64,000 bases of DNA from Variovorax sp. 54 (GTDB lineage Bacteria; Pseudomonadota; Gammaproteobacteria; Burkholderiales; Burkholderiaceae_C). Below the pieces are notes generated by a model. That model had not been told where the DNA came from. It saw nothing but the letters and a program-made list of their open reading frames with translations, and did no database searches. Position 1 is the first letter of the stretch, and each line of letters begins with the position of its first letter. The stretch lies in assembly GCF_002754375.1 (NCBI RefSeq), contig NZ_PEFF01000001.1, forward strand, positions 6,155,501-6,219,500. The letters run 5' to 3'. Positions 28,471-37,010 of this stretch are shown here, one piece after another. Made by a program: the position numbers and the translations under genes.

Positions 28471-28689
28471 TTACTTCTTCATCGCCTTGACTTCGGCCAC
28501 GCCCTGGCTTTCGTCGGCCTTGGCCAGCTTTTCCTTGCCCTTGGCTTCCTCCACGCAGACGTCCTTGGCGTTGTCCTTCATGGCATCGCAGGCGGTGCGG
28601 CCGGTTTTGTAGTCGGCCGAGAGCTTGTCGCGGGCCGCCTTGTATTCGGCCACTGCCGGATCGACCGTGGCCGTGGGCGGTGGGTTCAC
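28471..28689 (-). CDS. Small Lys/Ala/Cys repeat-like protein, possibly N-terminally truncated
   Basis: A 72-residue frame starting GTG (VNPPPTATVDPAVAEYKAARDKL) contains TACDAMKDNAKDVCVEEAKGKEKLAKAD. This resembles one unit of the longer exported betaproteobacterial proteins with repeated cell-surface-type Cys/Lys motifs. The expected signal peptide is missing, and the same frame stays open upstream (WRQSVFAYRQAACERQ) to a stop with no ATG. It may be a short remnant of such a gene or a real small protein; the ribosome binding site is weak. Confidence 0.45.
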   Translation of the reverse strand: MNPPPTATVDPAVAEYKAARDKLSADYKTGRTACDAMKDNAKDVCVEEAKGKEKLAKADESQGVAEVKAMKK

Positions 28690-28887
28690 TTGTCGCTCGC
28701 ACGCCGCCTGTCTGTAGGCGAAGACCGACTGCCGCCAGAACCCCCAGATCTGGTGATGACAGGAGGCGTGCAGCGAGGGGACACTGCATCTTCACGCGCG
28801 AAGCCTGGGTGATGATTCGGGCATGCTTCCCACCTTGTCCGAACCGTCTTGATGTCCGCTTTTTCCCCCCAGTCCGAAGGCCCGGCG

Positions 28888-29568
28888 ATGACGCCGCCGC
28901 CCAGTCCCGATTTGCCGGTGCCCGTGCTGATCGTCGAGGACGACGCGCTGATGCAGCGTCGCATCGTCGACATCCTGGCCCAACTGGGCTACGCCCGCGA
29001 AGCGCTGGTGCTGGCGGGCACGCTGGCCGATGCCCGCATCGAACTCACGCGGCAGCCGTTCGCGCTCGTGCTGGTCGACCTGGGCCTGCCCGACGGCAAC
29101 GGGGTGGAGCTGATCGCGCAGATGAGTGCATCGATCCACGCGGACGATGGCCCCGGCATCCTCGTGATCTCCGCCTGGAGTACCGACGACCTCATCCTCA
29201 ACGCGCTGCGCGCCGGCGCCACCGGCTACGTGCTCAAGGAGCGCGACGACCTGGAGCTGCTGTTGTCGATCCGCAGCGTGCTGCGCGGCGGGGCGCCGAT
29301 CGATCCGTTCATTGCGCGCCGCATCCTCGACCTGACGCAGGCGCCGCCGGCCACGCCGGGGCGCGTCGGCGAAGATGTGCTGACCTCACGCGAGCTGCAG
29401 ATCCTCCAGCTGGTGGCCGAAGGCCTGACCAACCGCGAGATAGCCGAGCAGATCTTTCTGTCGCGGCACACCGTCGAATGCCACATCAAGAACATCTACC
29501 GCAAGCTCACCGTTTCTTCGCGCACGCGCGCCGTCTTCGCAGCGCGTTCGCGTGGCTTGCTGGCCTGA
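28888..29568 (+). CDS. NarL/FixJ-family response regulator
   Basis: This DNA-binding response regulator has a receiver domain (Asp18/Asp19, phosphoacceptor Asp64 in LVDLGLPDG, a conserved Lys in YVLKERDD) and a LuxR-type HTH at about 160-220 (LTSRELQILQLVAEGLTNREIAEQIFLSRHTVECHIKNIYRKL). The ATG at 28888 was chosen because GAAGG precedes it; an ATG at 28852 is possible. It overlaps the next gene, a histidine kinase, by 91 bases. Targets unknown. Confidence 0.88.
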   Translation: MTPPPSPDLPVPVLIVEDDALMQRRIVDILAQLGYAREALVLAGTLADARIELTRQPFALVLVDLGLPDGNGVELIAQMSASIHADDGPGILVISAWSTDDLILNALRAGATGYVLKERDDLELLLSIRSVLRGGAPIDPFIARRILDLTQAPPATPGRVGEDVLTSRELQILQLVAEGLTNREIAEQIFLSRHTVECHIKNIYRKLTVSSRTRAVFAARSRGLLA

Positions 29569-31436
29569 GCCTGTGGTGGTTGTTCGCGCACGCGGCTTCG
29601 GCGGCCGGGGCGGCCGAGGCGTGCGCACCGCGCATCGACACTGTGCGGGCCGTGCCCGCCGCGCCCGGCGCCGGGCCTGAGGCACCGCCCCCGATCGACG
29701 GTTGGCAGCCGGTGACGCTGCCCGATCTCTGGAGCGAGCGCTGGCCCGGCTTCGAAGGCACCGTGTGGTACCGCATCGACTGGCAGCGCCCCTGCGCGGG
29801 CCGCGACGACGAGCCGCAGCTGGGCGTGGCCTTCGACTACCTGAGCATGGCCGGTGCTATCTCGCTGAACGACAACCTGCTCTGGCGCGACGCCAGCCTC
29901 GTGGAGCCGCTGAGCCGCAGCTGGAACACGCCGCGCGTCTTCTTCCTGCCGGCCGCGGCCTTGAACCCCGGCACCAACACGCTGTGGGTGCAGGTGGTGG
30001 GCGGCAGCATGTACGGCTCGGGGCTGGGCCGCGTGGTGCTCGGCCCGGCGGACGAGGCGGTGGCGTACCACGACGAGCGCCGCCTGTTCGCGCGCGTGCT
30101 GCCCGCGGTCAACCTGGTCATGTCGATCACGCTGGGCTGCTTCTTCCTCGTGCTGTGGCTCATGCGCCGGCAGGAAACCGCCTATGGCTGGTACGCACTC
30201 AGCGCCATCGCCTGGCTGGTGTTCGCGAGCAACACGGTGGTCAGCACCTTGCCGTGGCCGTTCGGCTCCACCGACGCCTGGTCGCGCTGGATCACGGCGT
30301 GGATGGTTCTGTACGTGAGCTGTTTCTGCATGTTCATGTGGCACTTCGGCGACCAGCGCTTTCCGCGCCTGAGCCGTGTGCTGTGGGCGGTGGCCGCACT
30401 GGCCGTGGCGGCGATCGCGCTGCTTGCGCAACCCGCGCTGTCGGTCGCGACGCTGGCGGTGTTCATCGTGTATTCGCTGCTCTTCATGGCCGTCTGCGTG
30501 CAGTTCATCCTGCGCGCGCTCGACACGAAGAAGACCGAGCACCTGCTGCTGGCCCTGTGCGCCTTCGGCTTCCTGGTGGCCGCCGTGCACGACGCGCTGA
30601 TGATCCTGCGCGTCATCGACGACCGCTTCGGCTACACCGTGGTCACGGCGCCGCTGATCATGATCGGGATGTCGCTGATCCTGGCGGGCGGCTTCACGCG
30701 CAGCCTGCGCCGCGTCGAGAGCTTCAATGACGACCTGGCGCGCGAAGTGCGCGGGGCGCGCACCGAGCTGGCCGACACGCTCAGCCGCGAACACCGCCTG
30801 GAGCTCGACAACGTGCGGCTGCACGAGCGCCTGAGCGTGGCGCACGACCTGCACGACGGCCTGGGCAGTTCGCTGGTGCGCTCGATCGCGCTGGTGGAGC
30901 AATCGGGCGAGGCGCTGCGGCGGCCGCAGTACCTGTCGATGTTCAAGTCGTTGCGCGACGACCTGCGCCAGATCATCGACACCCACAGCGGCGGCGCGGC
31001 GCCGGTCGCTGCCACGCCTACGCAATGGCTGGCGCCGATGCGCCACCGTTTCGGCCGCCTTTTCGAGGAGATGGGCATGCGCAGCCACTGGCAGACGCCC
31101 GCGGCCTGGCCCTGCGCGCTGTCCGCGCGCCAGGTGCTGGGCCTCACGCGCCTGCTCGAAGAAGCGTTGGCCAACGTCGTGAAGCACAGCCGCGCGCACA
31201 CGCTGCGCGTGCAGCTGATGGCCGACGGCGAGGCCGGTGTGCTGCTGAGCATCGAGGACGATGGCGTGGGCTTCGATGCGGTCGCCGTCGGCTCATCGAT
31301 CGGCGGACTGGGCCTGCGCAGCATGCAGGCGCGCATGACACGCATCGGCGGCACGCTGCAGATCGATGCGGGCGATGGCGGCACGCGGCTGGAGGCGAGG
31401 GTGCGGGCGCCCGTGGCAGGCGCTGGCAGCAGCTGA
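29478..31436 (+). CDS. 7TM-sensor histidine kinase (HisKA_3 type)
   Basis: This sensor kinase pairs with the upstream NarL-type regulator. The predicted 652-residue product has an N-terminal signal peptide (HARRLRSAFAWLAGLSLWWLF then AHAASA), a periplasmic beta-rich domain (about 45-175) and about seven membrane helices (200-395), the 7TMR-DISM plan. It then has a coiled coil and a HisKA_3 phosphoacceptor AHDLHDGLGSSL near residue 455, and an HATPase with EEALANVVKHSRA and EDDGVGFD. The ATG at 29478 lies inside the regulator gene; no ATG lies nearer the regulator stop (a CTG does). The ligand is unknown. Confidence 0.85.
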   Translation: MPHQEHLPQAHRFFAHARRLRSAFAWLAGLSLWWLFAHAASAAGAAEACAPRIDTVRAVPAAPGAGPEAPPPIDGWQPVTLPDLWSERWPGFEGTVWYRIDWQRPCAGRDDEPQLGVAFDYLSMAGAISLNDNLLWRDASLVEPLSRSWNTPRVFFLPAAALNPGTNTLWVQVVGGSMYGSGLGRVVLGPADEAVAYHDERRLFARVLPAVNLVMSITLGCFFLVLWLMRRQETAYGWYALSAIAWLVFASNTVVSTLPWPFGSTDAWSRWITAWMVLYVSCFCMFMWHFGDQRFPRLSRVLWAVAALAVAAIALLAQPALSVATLAVFIVYSLLFMAVCVQFILRALDTKKTEHLLLALCAFGFLVAAVHDALMILRVIDDRFGYTVVTAPLIMIGMSLILAGGFTRSLRRVESFNDDLAREVRGARTELADTLSREHRLELDNVRLHERLSVAHDLHDGLGSSLVRSIALVEQSGEALRRPQYLSMFKSLRDDLRQIIDTHSGGAAPVAATPTQWLAPMRHRFGRLFEEMGMRSHWQTPAAWPCALSARQVLGLTRLLEEALANVVKHSRAHTLRVQLMADGEAGVLLSIEDDGVGFDAVAVGSSIGGLGLRSMQARMTRIGGTLQIDAGDGGTRLEARVRAPVAGAGSS

Positions 31437-31454
31437 GGCGCGCTGCCCGCGTGA

Positions 31455-32384
31455 TCAGCGCGCCTTCCGGAACGCGCGAACCTCAGGCGCCGGGTGGTCT
31501 TCGATGTGCTGCAGCAGGAAATCCAGAAACTCCTGCGCCGACGGCGAGAGCCCGCGGTCCTTGTTGAGCCACACCTGGAACTTGCGGCTGAGCACGGGCG
31601 TGACGAGCGGGCGGAATTCGAGCTTCTGGCGCTGCAGCAGTTCGCCTGCATACGGCAGGCAGGTGGTCACGCCCAGGCCGTGCTCGACCATGCTCAGGGC
31701 CGTCGTCAGGAAGGCGACTTCGTGCGTCGGGCTGAATTCGAGCCGGCCCGGCGACGCATACAGCTCGGCGCTGAGCAGCTGCGTGTATTCACCCTGCAGC
31801 GAGATCACGGGGTAGCGGACCAGGTCGCTCCAGGCGACCCGCTGCTTCTTGGTGAGCGGATGCCCCGGGGGCAGCACCGCCAGAAAGGGCAGGGTGAAGA
31901 GCGTGCGCGCCACCACGTTGGCGGGGGCGTCGCGCTCGGGGCCGATGGCCAGGTCGACGTCGCCGTTGATGAGGCGGCCCAGCACGCTTTCCACCATCGA
32001 GTCCTGCAGGCGCACGCGGATGCCGGGGTACTTCTGGGCGAAGGCCGCCATGATTTCCGGCATGACCGTGCACGCCATCACCTGCGGCACCGCGATGCGC
32101 ACGGTGCCGGTGCGCAGCTCCCGCAGGTCGGACACCGCGTCGAGCGCCATGCCCAGGTCCTGGAGGATGCGTTCGGCCATCGGCAGGAACACCTCGCCTG
32201 CACTGGACATCTGCAGCCTGCGCGTCGTGCGGTGAAGCATCTGCACGCCCAGGTTGGACTCCAGGTCCTTGATGAGGCCGCTCAGTGCCGACTGCGTGAT
32301 GTGCAGCCGCAGGGCCGCCTCGGTCACGCTGCCGGCGCGGGCCACCGCGATGAAGGCGCGCAATTGGCGCAGCGTGACATTCAT
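31455..32384 (-). CDS. LysR-family transcriptional regulator
   Basis: This typical LysR regulator of 309 residues has a winged HTH (MNVTLRQLRAFIAVARAGSVTEAALRLHITQSALSGLIKDLE) and a periplasmic-binding-protein-like effector domain. ATG 32384 begins the HTH; a longer frame is not needed. It is divergent from a Bug-type solute-binding protein gene, 103 bases away, which it likely controls. Closely related regulators near such binding proteins respond to organic acids, but the effector is not known here. Confidence 0.9.
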   Translation of the reverse strand: MNVTLRQLRAFIAVARAGSVTEAALRLHITQSALSGLIKDLESNLGVQMLHRTTRRLQMSSAGEVFLPMAERILQDLGMALDAVSDLRELRTGTVRIAVPQVMACTVMPEIMAAFAQKYPGIRVRLQDSMVESVLGRLINGDVDLAIGPERDAPANVVARTLFTLPFLAVLPPGHPLTKKQRVAWSDLVRYPVISLQGEYTQLLSAELYASPGRLEFSPTHEVAFLTTALSMVEHGLGVTTCLPYAGELLQRQKLEFRPLVTPVLSRKFQVWLNKDRGLSPSAQEFLDFLLQHIEDHPAPEVRAFRKAR

Positions 32385-32388
32385 CGGT

Positions 32389-32399
32389 TTATCCGATAA
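32389..32399. promoter_or_regulatory. Inverted repeat in the LysR/Bug-gene intergenic region
   Basis: TTATC-C-GATAA is a perfect 5-bp inverted repeat placed immediately before the regulator ATG in the 103-base divergent gap. A related ATATCTGAT follows at about 32410-32418. LysR proteins bind T-N11-A type sites in such gaps, so this is a candidate operator. Confidence 0.45.
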
Positions 32400-32487
32400 G
32401 TGGGAAAGAAATATCTGATTGAACCATGAATGAAGCTCGCATCCAATCGCAGCGCCATCACAACAACCACTGCAGGAGACATCGTTC

Positions 32488-33483
32488 ATGCCCGTTTCTT
32501 ATCGCCTGGCGCGCCGCATCTTCCTTTCACTTGCGGCTGGCATGCTCGCTTTCGGCGGGGGCCACGCGCAAGCGCAGGCGCAGGCCTTTCCGTCCAAGCC
32601 GATCAAGTGGATCGTCGGCTACCCCGCCGGCGGCGGCAGCGACTTCCTGGCCCGCACCATCGGCGCGCAGATGTCGATCCAGGCCGGCCAGCCGGTGATC
32701 GTCGACAACCGGGCCGGTGCCGGCGCCATCATCGGCGCCGAGGTCACAGCCCGATCGCCGGGCGACGGCTATACCGTGTTCACGGCCGACAACGGCGTGC
32801 TCGTGTACAACCCCGCGCTCTACAAGAAGCTGCCCTATGCCGTCGATCGCGACTTCGCGATGCTCGGTCTGATGGCCCGCACGCCCCTCGTGCTGGTGGC
32901 GGCGCCATCGACCAACCTCAAGACCATCGGCGCCCTGATGGAGCAGCTCAAGAGCAAGCCGGGCACGCTGTCGTACGCCTCGCCGGGCAACGGCAGCCCG
33001 CACCACCTGGCGATGGAGCTGTTCCTGAGCCGCAGCGGCCTGTCGACGATGCATGTGCCGTACCGCGGCGCCGCGCCCGCGCTGCAGGACGTGATGGGCG
33101 GACAGGTGCCGCTGATGGTCGTCGACACCTCGTCGGGGCTCAGCGCCATCCAGTCGGGGAAGGTCATTCCGCTGATGGCGTTCAGCGCCAAGCGGCTGCC
33201 GATCCTGCCCGCCGTGCCCACGGTGGGCGAGCAGGGCTTCAAGGACTCGGAAGCCTACGCATGGCAGGGGTTGGTGGTGCCCGCCAGCACGCCCGTCGCC
33301 ATCCAGGAGCGCCTTTCCAAGGAGATGCAGGCGGCGGTGGGCAACGAGGGCGTGCGCAAGAAGCTGCAGGAAGGCGGCTGGGAGCCGGTGCCGAGCGACA
33401 GCGTGCTGATGAAGACCTACGCCTTTGCAGAGACGAAGAAGTGGCACGCGCTGATTCGTGAGCGCGGCATCTCGCTGGACTGA
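32488..33483 (+). CDS. Bug/TctC-family tripartite tricarboxylate transporter substrate-binding protein
   Basis: Bug proteins bind carboxylates in the periplasm and deliver them to TctAB-type permeases or act as sensors. The 331-residue protein has a signal peptide with an RRIFLSL twin-Arg-like start and cleavage after HAQA. It continues with FPSKPIKWIVGYPAGGGSDFLAR and HVPYRGAAPALQDVMGGQVPLM, both family signatures. No transporter gene lies next to it, as is common for the many orphan Bug proteins in Burkholderiales. The neighbour is a divergent LysR gene. Confidence 0.9.
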   Translation: MPVSYRLARRIFLSLAAGMLAFGGGHAQAQAQAFPSKPIKWIVGYPAGGGSDFLARTIGAQMSIQAGQPVIVDNRAGAGAIIGAEVTARSPGDGYTVFTADNGVLVYNPALYKKLPYAVDRDFAMLGLMARTPLVLVAAPSTNLKTIGALMEQLKSKPGTLSYASPGNGSPHHLAMELFLSRSGLSTMHVPYRGAAPALQDVMGGQVPLMVVDTSSGLSAIQSGKVIPLMAFSAKRLPILPAVPTVGEQGFKDSEAYAWQGLVVPASTPVAIQERLSKEMQAAVGNEGVRKKLQEGGWEPVPSDSVLMKTYAFAETKKWHALIRERGISLD

Positions 33484-33544
33484 AGACGCCGCCTCGCGAT
33501 GAGGCGGGCCGCGGCGCACCGGCGGTGTTGTAGCCTGTCGCCCC

Positions 33545-34765
33545 ATGGATTCCCTCATCGCCGCCTCCGCGCGCGCGCTCGCTGCCGGCGACGCGCTGGG
33601 TGCCCTCAAGCGCGTGGCCCTGCGTGACGACCCGCCGGCGCTTGCGCTGCGCGGCATTGCGATGGCGCAGCTCGGCGAGCATCCGCGTGCGCGCGAGCTG
33701 CTGCGGCGTGCCGCGAGCGGCTTCGGATCGCACGAAGAACTGGCCCGAGCGCGCTGCGTCGTCGCCGAGGCCGAGGTGGCACTCGCGATGCGCGACCTGG
33801 GCGGATCACCGCGCGCGCTGACCGCGGCGGCCGTCACGCTGGAGGCGCGCGACGACCTGGCCAATGCACTGCAGGCGCGGCTCATCGCAGCGCGCCGGCT
33901 GCTGCTGCTCGGCCGGCTCGACGAGGCTGCTGCCGCGCTGTCGCTGCTCGACGGGCACAGCCTGCCGCCGTCGCTGGCGGCGGTGGCCGAGCTGGCGTCG
34001 GCGGAGCTCGCCTTGCGTTCGCTGCGCACCGGCACGGCACGGGCAGCGCTCACCCGCGCGCATGACGCGGCGGTGCGTGCGCGCGTGCCGGCGCTGCTGG
34101 CCGAGGTGGCGGAGGCACGGGCCGCGCTCGAACGTCCCGCTGCACGGCGCATTGCCGCAGACAGCGAACAGCCCTTGCGCCTGGATGAAGTCGAGGCGCT
34201 GCTCGCGTCCGATGCGCTGGTCGTCGATGCCTGCCGCCGCGGTGTCGGCGGCGGCGACACCTGGCGTTCGCTCGCACGCCGGCCCGTGCTGTTCTCGCTG
34301 GCGCGCGCACTGGCTGCGGCCTGGCCCGGCGACGTCGACCGCGACGCACTGATCGCCGACGCCTTCCGCACCCGCGACCCCGACGAAACGCACCGCGCGC
34401 GGCTGCGCGTCGAGATCGGCCGGCTGCGCGCGCTCGTCAAGCCGATGGCGCGCATCGAGGCCACGCCGCGCGGCTTCATCCTCACGCCGCACGATGCGCA
34501 CCCGGTCGTGGTGCTGGCGCCGCCCATCGACGGCGACCAGGCCTCGCTGGTGGCGCTGCTGTCGGACGGCGCCGCCTGGTCGACCTCGGCCCTCGCGCTG
34601 GCCCTGGGCGCGAGCCAGCGCACCGTGCAGCGCGCGCTGGCCGAGCTCGAGGCGGAACGGCGCGTGCGTGCCATCGGGCAGGCGCGGGCGCGCCGCTGGC
34701 TGGCCTCGCCGCTGGCGGGATTCACGACGATCTTGTTACTCCCCGCCGCGCTGCCGATTGAATAG
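33545..34765 (+). CDS. Helix-rich repeat protein with C-terminal HTH regions (regulator candidate)
   Basis: The 406-residue protein is rich in Ala, Leu and Arg. The first 170 residues look like TPR-type helical repeats (ALALRGIAMAQLGEHPRARELLRRA). A winged-HTH-like region is at about 260-325 (DTWRSLARRPVLFSLARALAAAWPGDVDRDALIADAF). A second HTH at about 345-380 reads SALALALGASQRTVQRALAELEAERRVRAIG. I cannot name it. It lies 48 bases before a propeller gene and a DUF899 gene and probably regulates them or itself. Confidence 0.65.
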   Translation: MDSLIAASARALAAGDALGALKRVALRDDPPALALRGIAMAQLGEHPRARELLRRAASGFGSHEELARARCVVAEAEVALAMRDLGGSPRALTAAAVTLEARDDLANALQARLIAARRLLLLGRLDEAAAALSLLDGHSLPPSLAAVAELASAELALRSLRTGTARAALTRAHDAAVRARVPALLAEVAEARAALERPAARRIAADSEQPLRLDEVEALLASDALVVDACRRGVGGGDTWRSLARRPVLFSLARALAAAWPGDVDRDALIADAFRTRDPDETHRARLRVEIGRLRALVKPMARIEATPRGFILTPHDAHPVVVLAPPIDGDQASLVALLSDGAAWSTSALALALGASQRTVQRALAELEAERRVRAIGQARARRWLASPLAGFTTILLLPAALPIE

Positions 34766-34813
34766 AGTCGGGCTCATGCGCTACCCCCTGTGGCGCACCT
34801 ACAGGAGCCCACC

Positions 34814-35509
34814 ATGAGCAGCAGCAACAGTCAGAGCAGGAAGGCCGGCAAGGACCGGTTCGAAGGCGCGGTGCAGGCCGCGGAGATCGTGCGCGAGTAC
34901 GGTCCGTTCGAAGGCGTGGAGCGCATCCACGGCGTGACGCACGACGGCCACCAGGTGTGGGCCGCCACCGGCGGGCAACTGGTTGCCTTCGATCCCGCGA
35001 GCGGCAAAGCCACACGCCGGATCGACGTCGCCTGCGACGCCGGCACCGCCTTCGACGGCACCTGCTTCTATCAGATCGTCGAGGCGCGCATCGACAAGAT
35101 CGATGCCGCCACCGGCAAGGTGCTGGCGTCGATTCCCGCACCCGGCAACGGCTCCGACTCGGGTCTCACCTGGGCCGAAGGCAGCCTCTGGGTGGGTGAG
35201 TACCGCGACCGCAAGATCCACCAGATCGACCCGGCGACGGGCGCGATCCGCCGCACCATCGAATCGAACCGCTTCGTCACCGGCGTGACCTGGGTCGACG
35301 GCGAGCTGTGGCACGGCACCTGGGAAGGCGACCAGAGCGACATCCGCCGCGTCGACCCCGCCAGCGGCGACGTGATCGCGCGGCTCGAAATGCCCAGCGG
35401 CGTCGGCGTGAGCGGCCTCGAATCCGACGGCGCGGGGCTTTTCTACGCCGGCGACGGCCGGGCCAGCAAGGTCCGTGCGGTGCGTCGCCCAAAGGCCGCC
35501 ACGGCCTGA
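34814..35509 (+). CDS. Beta-propeller protein of the YncE/glutaminyl-cyclotransferase-like type
   Basis: This 231-residue soluble protein has repeated W-x-G/D units (VWAATGGQLVAFDPASGKATRRIDV, LWVGEYRDRKIHQIDPATGAIRRTI, LWHGTWEGDQSDIRRVDPASGDVIARL), the blades of an NHL/YncE-type propeller. No signal peptide is seen, so it is probably cytoplasmic. AGGAG precedes the ATG. It shares a transcript direction with the DUF899 gene 28 bases downstream. Enzymatic role unknown; similar proteins are labelled glutamine cyclotransferase. Confidence 0.72.
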   Translation: MSSSNSQSRKAGKDRFEGAVQAAEIVREYGPFEGVERIHGVTHDGHQVWAATGGQLVAFDPASGKATRRIDVACDAGTAFDGTCFYQIVEARIDKIDAATGKVLASIPAPGNGSDSGLTWAEGSLWVGEYRDRKIHQIDPATGAIRRTIESNRFVTGVTWVDGELWHGTWEGDQSDIRRVDPASGDVIARLEMPSGVGVSGLESDGAGLFYAGDGRASKVRAVRRPKAATA

Positions 35510-35537
35510 ACGAAACACAAGCCAAGGAGCACACACC

Positions 35538-36296
35538 ATGAACACCACGTTGAATCACCCCGTCGTGACCCCCGACCGCTGGATGGACGCGCGCAAGTCG
35601 TTGCTGGCGCGCGAGAAGGAGCTGACCCAGCTGCGCGACCGCATCGCCGAGGAGCGCCGCTCGTTGCCCTGGACGCGCGTCGAAAAAGCCTACGTCTTCG
35701 AAACCCCCACAGGCCGCCGCTCGCTGGCCGACCTGTTCGAGGGGCGCCGCCAGTTGCTGGTGCAGCACTTCATGTTCGGCCCCGACTGGGAGCAGGGCTG
35801 CCAGAGCTGCTCGTTCATGGCCGACCATTCCGACGGCATGCGCGTGCACCTGGAACACCGCGACGTCACGCTGCTGGCCGTCTCGCGCGCGCCGCTGGCT
35901 CGCATCGAGGCCTTCCGCCAGCGCATGGGCTGGCAGTTCCCCTGGGTCTCGTCGCACGACAACGACTTCAACCACGACTTCGGCGTGAGCTTCACGCCCG
36001 ACGAAATGGCCAGCGGTGCGGTCGCCTACAACTACGTGAAGCAGCCGTTCCCGAGCGAAGAAGCACCCGGCATCAGCGTGTTCTTCAAGGACGATGCCGG
36101 CGACGTGTTCCACACCTACTCGACCTACGGTCGCGGCGTGGAAGTGATGATGGGCACGTACAACATGCTCGACCTCGTGCCCAAGGGCCGCGACGAGCAC
36201 AACCCGTCCTACACGATGGACTGGATTCGTCACCACGACCGCTACGAGCCCGCGCCTGTGGCTGCGGCCGGTGGCTGCTGCCACGCGCAGCCGTAA
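35538..36296 (+). CDS. DUF899 thioredoxin-like protein
   Basis: DUF899 proteins have a thioredoxin fold. This 252-residue example carries a CxxC redox-type pair at Cys88/Cys91 (DWEQGCQSCSFMADHSDG), the conserved FFKDDAGDVFHTYSTYGRG region and YTMDWIRHHDRY. The C-terminal tail GGCCHAQP adds a Cys-Cys-His triplet that could bind metal. Function in the cell is not established; detoxification has been suggested for the family. AGGAG lies upstream. It is third in the row after the HTH and propeller genes. Confidence 0.8.
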   Translation: MNTTLNHPVVTPDRWMDARKSLLAREKELTQLRDRIAEERRSLPWTRVEKAYVFETPTGRRSLADLFEGRRQLLVQHFMFGPDWEQGCQSCSFMADHSDGMRVHLEHRDVTLLAVSRAPLARIEAFRQRMGWQFPWVSSHDNDFNHDFGVSFTPDEMASGAVAYNYVKQPFPSEEAPGISVFFKDDAGDVFHTYSTYGRGVEVMMGTYNMLDLVPKGRDEHNPSYTMDWIRHHDRYEPAPVAAAGGCCHAQP

Positions 36297-36336
36297 AAAA
36301 GTGCGCGACCTGGCGTGTTGTTGAACGGTCCGCATC

Positions 36337-36906
36337 ATGACAAGCCTCTGGCCCTGGCTGGCGGTCGCGGGAATGGGCGTGCTGCACGGCCTGAACCCCA
36401 CCACCGGTTGGATGTTCGCTGCTGCGTGGGGCCTGCGCGCGCACGACCGGGGGCAGGCGCTGCGGGCTTTGTGGCCGATCGCGGTCGGGCATATGGCTTC
36501 GGTCGCGCTCGTGATCGTCGCGGTGGCCTTCGGCCTGTCGATGGACCGGGGCTTGCTGCAGTGGCTTGCCGGTGGGCCGTTCGCGGTGGTCGCGCTCGTT
36601 CACCTGTCGGGCCGGCTGCCTGCCATGGCGCGTGCGCCGGCGGGGCACGCGGGGCTGGCGCTGTGGTCTTTCATGATGTCCACCGCACACGGTGCCGGCC
36701 TGATGCTGGTGCCGGCGCTGATCCCGCTGTGCATGGGCGATGCATCGAAGGGTGCGATGAATGGTTCGCTCGTGCTGGCGTTCGCGGCCGTCGCAGTCCA
36801 TACCGTGGCGATGCTCGCCACCACCGGGCTGATGGCCGTCGGCGTCGGCGCGGGAGTTGGCTGGCTGCGTCGCCTCGCTCGGCGAGCGCCTGCGATGCCG
36901 CACTGA
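36337..36906 (+). CDS. Small integral membrane protein
   Basis: The 189-residue product has five to six membrane helices. Two short motifs stand out: GVLHGLNPTTGWMFA near the start and STAHGAGLMLVPALIPL near residue 115. His-Gly-Leu-Asn-Pro and His-Gly-Ala patterns in membrane helices are seen in metal-transport-like families, but no specific family is recognised. It starts 40 bases after the DUF899 gene and may be co-transcribed with it. Confidence 0.6.
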   Translation: MTSLWPWLAVAGMGVLHGLNPTTGWMFAAAWGLRAHDRGQALRALWPIAVGHMASVALVIVAVAFGLSMDRGLLQWLAGGPFAVVALVHLSGRLPAMARAPAGHAGLALWSFMMSTAHGAGLMLVPALIPLCMGDASKGAMNGSLVLAFAAVAVHTVAMLATTGLMAVGVGAGVGWLRRLARRAPAMPH

Positions 36907-37010
36907 ACGCGCGATGCGCGCAAAGCGCATAAGCAAGCGCGAAAACCGGATTTCCATTCGACCGGCCTGCGGCGCAACACTCGAAGGCTCTCGATCACGC
37001 AGGCCTTCGG

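Noticed and set aside
32488..33483. Complete second Tct transporter at the LysR gene
   Set aside because: Only the binding protein is present; no TctA or TctB-type membrane genes lie next to it.
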